This document shows positions 58,854 through 64,000 of a stretch of 64,000 nucleotides of DNA, piece after piece. The notes below the pieces were generated by a model. It was not told the origin of the DNA and made no database searches. It saw nothing but the letters and a program-made list of their open reading frames with translations. The position numbers and the translations under genes were made by a program. The DNA is taken from positions 27,944,900 through 28,008,899 of the forward strand of contig NC_083638.1 of assembly GCF_963576545.1 (NCBI RefSeq), written 5' to 3'. The first letter of the stretch is position 1. Each line of letters starts with the position of its first letter. The stretch comes from Limanda limanda (lineage: Eukaryota > Chordata > Actinopteri > Pleuronectiformes > Pleuronectidae).

Positions 58854-61212
58854 CTGACTCGGTCTGTCCAGTAAGGGCCTCATCGTAGTCTCCATGACAC
58901 CTCCCTTGGCCTTGATCAGAGGGTGAGGGTTATCTTGGGCCTGACATTTGATACCACAACTCACTGTAGTAGCTTCCTGTTGATAGAAACATACATTTGT
59001 AATACTGATAATACTTAATCATGCTCTATGACGCCCCATATGTCACTAAACATACACAATTATTCTGTCCACAGTAGCTCTATAAACATGGTAGATGCAG
59101 AGGACAAAGCGTTGCTTGTTGTTCATCCATTGTTCTACACAATGGAAGTATTACATACATAAATACTTAATACTGAAATATTTGCAGGAGACTTAGTTTA
59201 ATTTTTACACTACTTGTACGAATCTGTATTGTCTGAAATAAATTGACCCTATATGTCAGGGCCTTCATATGTGATGTAAACAAATATTAGCATTACAGCC
59301 CCAACTTTTTGCTTTTGTTAAAAAATAATCAAAAAATACAATGACTGAGTAGACTATGTACAATCAAAGAACAGGAACACTGAAACCAGAAACAAATGTT
59401 TTTGCAGGCAAGATTTTGAGAAAATCAAGATTATTGGCAAGCAAGGAGACTGGATTACTCAGTTACAGGCAGCACTATATGATTGTTTTGTTAGAAATAA
59501 CTTTCAAACTACGGCAGAAACGTGCATCAATTCAACTCAGCACACATTATAGCAATGTTTTCTTCAGTTTTGAAAGTAACACATCCCTGAAATCAGTAAG
59601 TAACCTGTCCTCCACTTTCTGCTTGATAGTGTCTGCTTCACAGACAAGACATCCAGGTAAGTGCATCTGTTGGAACAGCACGGCCTGTTGGGGAAAAGAA
59701 GCCTGAACAGATCTGACTGAAATGTTCACTGGAAAGGTTCAAATATCGGCTCTGCTTTCTCCAATTCTGACCGGATCCGGATTAAGATCACTTCTGGAGG
59801 AGATACAATGCTAAATGTCAGTGTGCATTTTTCTTTCAGTAGAGACACAACCAAGGAAGAAGTCCTGCTGATTTCATCGAACACTGAAATCCCTCTATCA
59901 TAATAAAGAGGCCTCTCCCCTGAAATAGAGGGGTGGATCATGCTTCCCCCAGGTAGACACCATGACGAGCTGGCAGATGGAGGCTGCAGCTGTTCCCAGG
60001 TAGGAGAGCAGGCTGGAGATTGGCTTGCAGTCCCTCTGGACCAAGCCCATCTCAGTGGGGATTTCACAACCAGGCCTTTTCATACTGGCAGCCTCTCCGA
60101 CTGGGATGCAACCAGAGCTAAAGGTTCACACTTCTCCCCTGTACTGCTTCCATCCTGAGCCTTTTTCCCCCTCATTTGAACCTGAGCTGTGCTCCTGGAT
60201 GCTTCTCTGCTATAAAAGCAAGACAGAAAGTAAACACATTTGAATTTGTATTCAATTAGAGTCTTGCAGGTACACTTACTCAGTGTTCACAGAAGTTGTT
60301 CTAAATTTGCATACATTTTTAATCCAATCTTGACACAACCGGAAGCACTGCTGTTTGAAATGTAAAACACAGTGTCATTGGAGCTGCAATATTTAGTTTC
60401 AAATACTGAACAAATGGAAACTAGTTTTTAAGAAGTCATACAAAAGACAATGAAGAGGTCTTTTGTGTTAAAACAAGTGTGGCTGAGTGGGGCGCACAGA
60501 GAGGCACAGGGACAAAAGGTGAATTGAGCAAAATTAAAAAGCATATTTGAATTTATCCGTTGGAAATACCTAGAAAATAACCAAATTAGTGCATAATGAA
60601 TTTGTAGTCAGTGATTCAACTGCCAAATACAAAAAATGTGTGGTACTACATGAACTCAGAGCAGTAAAAAAAAATGCCAGGCTGAAATAAAATGCAACAA
60701 TACAATTTTAAACAACTTAATAGTAGCTCTGTCCCATATTTGACCCCTGGTTATCGGTATATGAATTATTATATGAACCGGGATCATGGCATTGCTATAT
60801 TTAGGTGACCAAACACCAACACTTCAAGGGAAAACAAATATAAGATGATATCTTTCTACGAGATGCATTAGCAGACCCTCAGACACCATTGTGTGGCTAA
60901 GTCCACTAGCATCTCCACTTCCATTGGACATTTAAGCTTAAAACACGGTGTAAATAACCTTGTTTGAAATGTTGATTATTCCAACTCGCAAGCAACAATT
61001 GAGCTTGCAAAACAAAGAACATGAATTACCATAACATCATCAAATACTACATTAAGATACACAAGATCAGGAGAGAAATCATCACCTGGATTACTATAGG
61101 ATGCTGTTTCTGAACAGGTATCGTACATTTGAAAAAAGGAAGGAGGCAGCATACCAGAGTAATACCCTGAAAAGCTGCCACTGAGTGGCAAGAGGGTTGA
61201 CACAAATTCCAT
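58854..61212 (-). other. candidate multi-exon gene or decayed copy, minus strand, unidentified
   Basis: Several segments read like exons. 61030-61212 starts at an ATG with good context and is open for 61 codons (MEFVSTLLPLSGSFSGYYSG, then FSPDLVYLNVVFDDVM) to an ATG/GTAATT donor. 60086-60206 follows acceptor TTGCTTTTATAGCAG and reads EASRSTAQVQMRGKKAQDGS, then EKCEPLALVASQSERLP, to a CCA/GTATGA donor. 59726-60085 holds frames reading LVQRDCKPISSLLSYLGTAA and GISVFDEISRTSSLVVSLLK, then FSIVSPPEVILIRIRSELEK. 59547-59729 reads AVLFQQMHLPGCLVCEADTI, then KQKVEDRLLTDFRDVL. 58854-58976 is 123 bases, follows TTCTATCAACAG and reads EATTVSCGIKCQAQDNPHPL to CAG/GTGTGT. Joining them needs two one-base frameshifts (at the G run near 59945 and near 59729), which hints at decay. 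No family recognised. Confidence 0.35.
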
Positions 61213-62049
61213 CCTCAGCTTAATTTAAAGTTTAACTGCAGTTAATTCACTGTCAGCAGGAAAGACTTAATTTACTTTAAAGGTTGGTAGAGTAGATCAA
61301 ACCAATGTAAGTAGTGAAAGTAACATACTGGAAATCATATTACAAAACTGAAATTCAACATGATACATATATACAATTATCCAACTAAATATTTCTGGAA
61401 ATTAATCTTCTGGAATATTTTTTTGAATATATAATACAACAAATTTTATTATTCCAACTGTAGATCTGGTGAGACAGCTGCAGCCCTGTGCCTTAGGTCG
61501 AATACCTTCTGTATCTGTCTGTACTTTTCATATATTTGTGATGGAAAAAGATTTATTTAGGGCTTTCAGTACACGATATGGCTTTTAGCATTTTGACTTC
61601 ATGTATCTGCTTTAAAGCGACGGGATCTATAATGATTTGTCCACTCTGTGTGTGGTGCTTAATGTCTCACTTTAAATTTAGCTGAAGCTGCACAGAATGG
61701 CCGTGTGAGGGCACTTGTGAAGATGTGGACAGGGTGACTCATTGTTTTCAGTTTTACTCAGTCTCCGATTTGGAATCATTTTGTCACGGCAAAAAAACAA
61801 GCTTGTTGTTGTATTTTGGTATAATATCCCTTCATTTAAATGTATACACCCCTAACCCATATATATATACTGCATATAGCAAATATAAACCAAGCCATGT
61901 TTATCTGACTCTCAGCTGTGCCATAATATTTCACCCTTTGCAGGTTTTTTATTTGAACCATGCAGGTCTGACTGTCCCTGGCATCTCTTCCCTGTCAGAC
62001 TGCACAAGGGATTTGTCAGTATTTGGACAGTTAATGGGAGGGTGAGAAG
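61213..62049. other. noncoding stretch, no gene seen
   Basis: AT-rich sequence. The plus-strand frame 61725-62045 shows no domain. A short (TA)n tract lies at 61860-61869. Confidence 0.4.
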
Positions 62050-62700
62050 TTCAGAGACTTAAATGAGTAGTTTGACATTTTGGGAAATACATTTTTCTGC
62101 TGAAAAGATTCATATCTTTCTCATATAGTAGCCTATTTATTTATTCTGCTACATCAGTGACTGTATAAAAAGATCGACAACACGTCCACTCATATCCCTG
62201 ATATGGGTGTTGTCAAGTTGTATTAGGTCTCACTGATACACACACTCAACATGTGGGGTAGTCTCACTGTCAATCACAATGTTTTATCTGGTTTTTATAT
62301 CACCAAATAAATAATTCAAAACAAATTAAGTAGAAAAAATAGCACTTAGTGTGATAAGAACTACCTCAAATGACAGAAATCATCTTTGAGAAAAATAAAT
62401 AAAAAATGTGCTTTGACACTTTGGTTTGGTCTATGTCCCATCTCTTAACACGGAGGAGGCAGTGTTTATGACCTATTCTACAGCTAGCCACCAGGGGGAA
62501 ATCCACATGATTTGGACTTTTGTCATCAATCTTTAAATACAGTCCATGTGCTACATCCAACAGCTGTGCTCATATTAGCACAATGACTACACAAAGGGGG
62601 GGGGGGGGGTACTGCTAGACTGTCTTTTAAACCAACAAAACATAATGTGTTAATTAGTGAGCTTTAGAGGTGCTGGTACACCAATATGTTTTTTAAATCC
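62050..62700. repeat. split dispersed fish repeat ('gtagtttgacattttgggaa')
   Basis: The left part (62058-62145) has 'gagtagtttgacattttggg', 'aaatacatttttctgctg' and 'aaaagattcatatctttctc'. The right part (62615-62680) has 'taaaccaacaaaacataatg', 'tgttaattagtgagctttag' and 'aggtgctggtacacc'. Both belong, in this order, to one widespread teleost repeat. Unrelated sequence and a 13-base G run (62597-62609) lie between. Fragments of the same family occur near 525, 12750 and 13440. Confidence 0.5.
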
Positions 62701-64000
62701 TTTGACAAAGCTAGACAGACCTTTGTTTCTGGTCTGTAAGCAAACATAATCAAATCACCTCATTGCTCTACTTTCATGTAAAGACATGTGAGTAGTGTTC
62801 ACTTTCTCAATTGTCCCAAAATATTATTTTTTATATGTGAAGCAATCCTAAGGTTGTTTCGTTTGTTTCTATCTTTCCTATCTAGTCTGGCATGTTCATC
62901 AGCTCACCAGCACCCCCCTTCACTTTGGTGACAAGAGACATATACAAGCTAAGCAGTGTAACAGGTTAAATATTTTAGTACTGTCACTATTTATTAGTAG
63001 TATTTTTCTATTACTCCAGCTTGGTCACTGTCATCTTGTTTGAGCATCAGAGCATTTGAGAAGTGGCGTTTGAAATATATTCACAATTATTTAATATGAA
63101 AAGGCACACTGTAAAAATGCTAGCTAGCCCTTGTGCTAAAATAACTTGTTGATCTTAAGTGTACTGTTAAAACCATAAAGATAGACAACATGACAGTTTC
63201 CCAAAAGTCAAGCTCAAATGTATTCATAGTGCTTTCTGTGTTAAACTTACCCTGCATCATTATATACTTTCTGAAGTTATAATGATACTGTCATGATGTA
63301 ACACAGTAAAAATAATTCTTTTTTAAATATAATGTAATTATCCCTGTAATTTTCTGTCACAGCGTCCACTCAAAACAACATCACAATCATAGAGAGAATG
63401 TTATAAGCTCTCTTTCTATTTGTTGCTGTCTTTCAGAGTAGCAGAGCATAAAATTGGAATATCATTCCACGATGGCAGAAAAATCGTTTGATGGCTGCAA
63501 CTCAATTGTATATTTTGTAATTACTATAAAAGGTACTGGGGAAGAACCAAAGCGTTTAAGGTGGATGGCTTTTTCATTTTCTAATATGATGGCTTTGTCT
63601 TTTCTGTCAGTCCTTGTCTGTCAATGCAGCTAGTCTGCAGGCATCTACTAGCCACATTGATACAAGAGAATAATCTCTAGGAAAGTTAACCATGTTTATT
63701 TGTGTACCACAGGTTTAAAGTATACTGTGTGTCTGTCTTGGACGCTGACTGACATTTAATAATGGCCTTGGAAAGGCATCCAAATTTAGAAACATGTCAA
63801 CATTTGGTCTTAAAGGCTCTGATATTATGATTTTTAGATTATCACTGTGGTCCTGCATGAACACCAATATTTTCTGTCATATTCAGATTAAGATTAGTTC
63901 AGAGAATACTGTCTTTATTGTTTTCTCTGTGTTCTCCTCGTTTGTTGAAGTGGTTTCAGCTCAGATGGGAAATGTCACAAACGTCTGCCCAACCTGTCAG
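62701..64000. other. noncoding stretch, no gene seen
   Basis: AT-rich sequence up to the window end, without recognisable genes, RNA genes or element ends. Confidence 0.45.

Noticed and set aside
1..64000. CRISPR arrays, operons, functional tRNA or rRNA genes
   Set aside because: None found. The only tRNA-like text is the decayed head of the SINE at 1617-1937, and the sequence is of vertebrate nuclear character.

Overview
The window looks like a piece of a teleost fish (probably percomorph) nuclear chromosome. The evidence is an AT-rich background with microsatellites, very sparse coding sequence, and a dense layer of repeats typical of fish: a V-SINE/Mermaid-like tRNA SINE, L2-type LINE, Tc1-like, hAT, piggyBac, PIF/Harbinger-like and Penelope-like remnants, and a Gypsy-type solo LTR. 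There are no operons, Shine-Dalgarno sites or CRISPR arrays. Host genus cannot be fixed from sequence alone.

Layout. 0-33 kb: mostly noncoding DNA (intergenic or intronic) with a SINE (1.6 kb), a Tc1-like transposase relic (5.3-5.7 kb), microsatellites, a LINE fragment (15.0-15.8 kb), a GC-rich patch with a CArG box (16.2-16.6 kb), a decayed ~250-bp tandem repeat broken by a TA-flanked MITE (18.7-19.7 kb), and a complete hAT-type element with an 8-bp target duplication that carries two pieces of a histone H3 gene (21.5-22.7 kb). 32.4-34.0 kb: a perfect 30-bp inverted repeat, then a 771-bp solo LTR with a 5-bp target duplication and repeated C(UUCG)G-type hairpins. 39.2-39.5 kb: a PIF/Harbinger-like MITE.

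40.5-45 kb is the clearest coding region. It holds an intronless, uninterrupted 564-codon copy of traf3ip1 (IFT54/MIP-T3) on the minus strand and, upstream on the same strand, an intronless copy of pdcd5 whose usual start codon is gone. A 941-bp hAT element with an 8-bp target duplication lies between them. Both look like retrocopies. The traf3ip1 copy has a long intact frame, a good Kozak context, two polyadenylation signals and a splice-acceptor-like site in its leader, so it may be an expressed retrogene.

46.4-48.6 kb: a 5'-truncated L2-type LINE with a damaged catalytic motif, abutted by a piggyBac-like relic. 50-53.8 kb: short exon-like open segments with good splice sites that I could not identify, and a Penelope-like GIY-YIG relic. 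55.8-57.1 kb: a complete piggyBac-type element (TTAA duplication, perfect 17-bp terminal inverted repeats) that keeps only the N-terminal part of its transposase. 57.2-61.2 kb: a CpG-dense patch and several coding-like segments on both strands, probably pieces of one or more unidentified genes or decayed copies. 61.2-64 kb: noncoding, with fragments of dispersed fish repeats.

The apparent genes do not form a pathway. TRAF3IP1 is an intraflagellar-transport protein and PDCD5 an apoptosis/chaperonin-associated protein; their proximity most likely reflects independent insertion.
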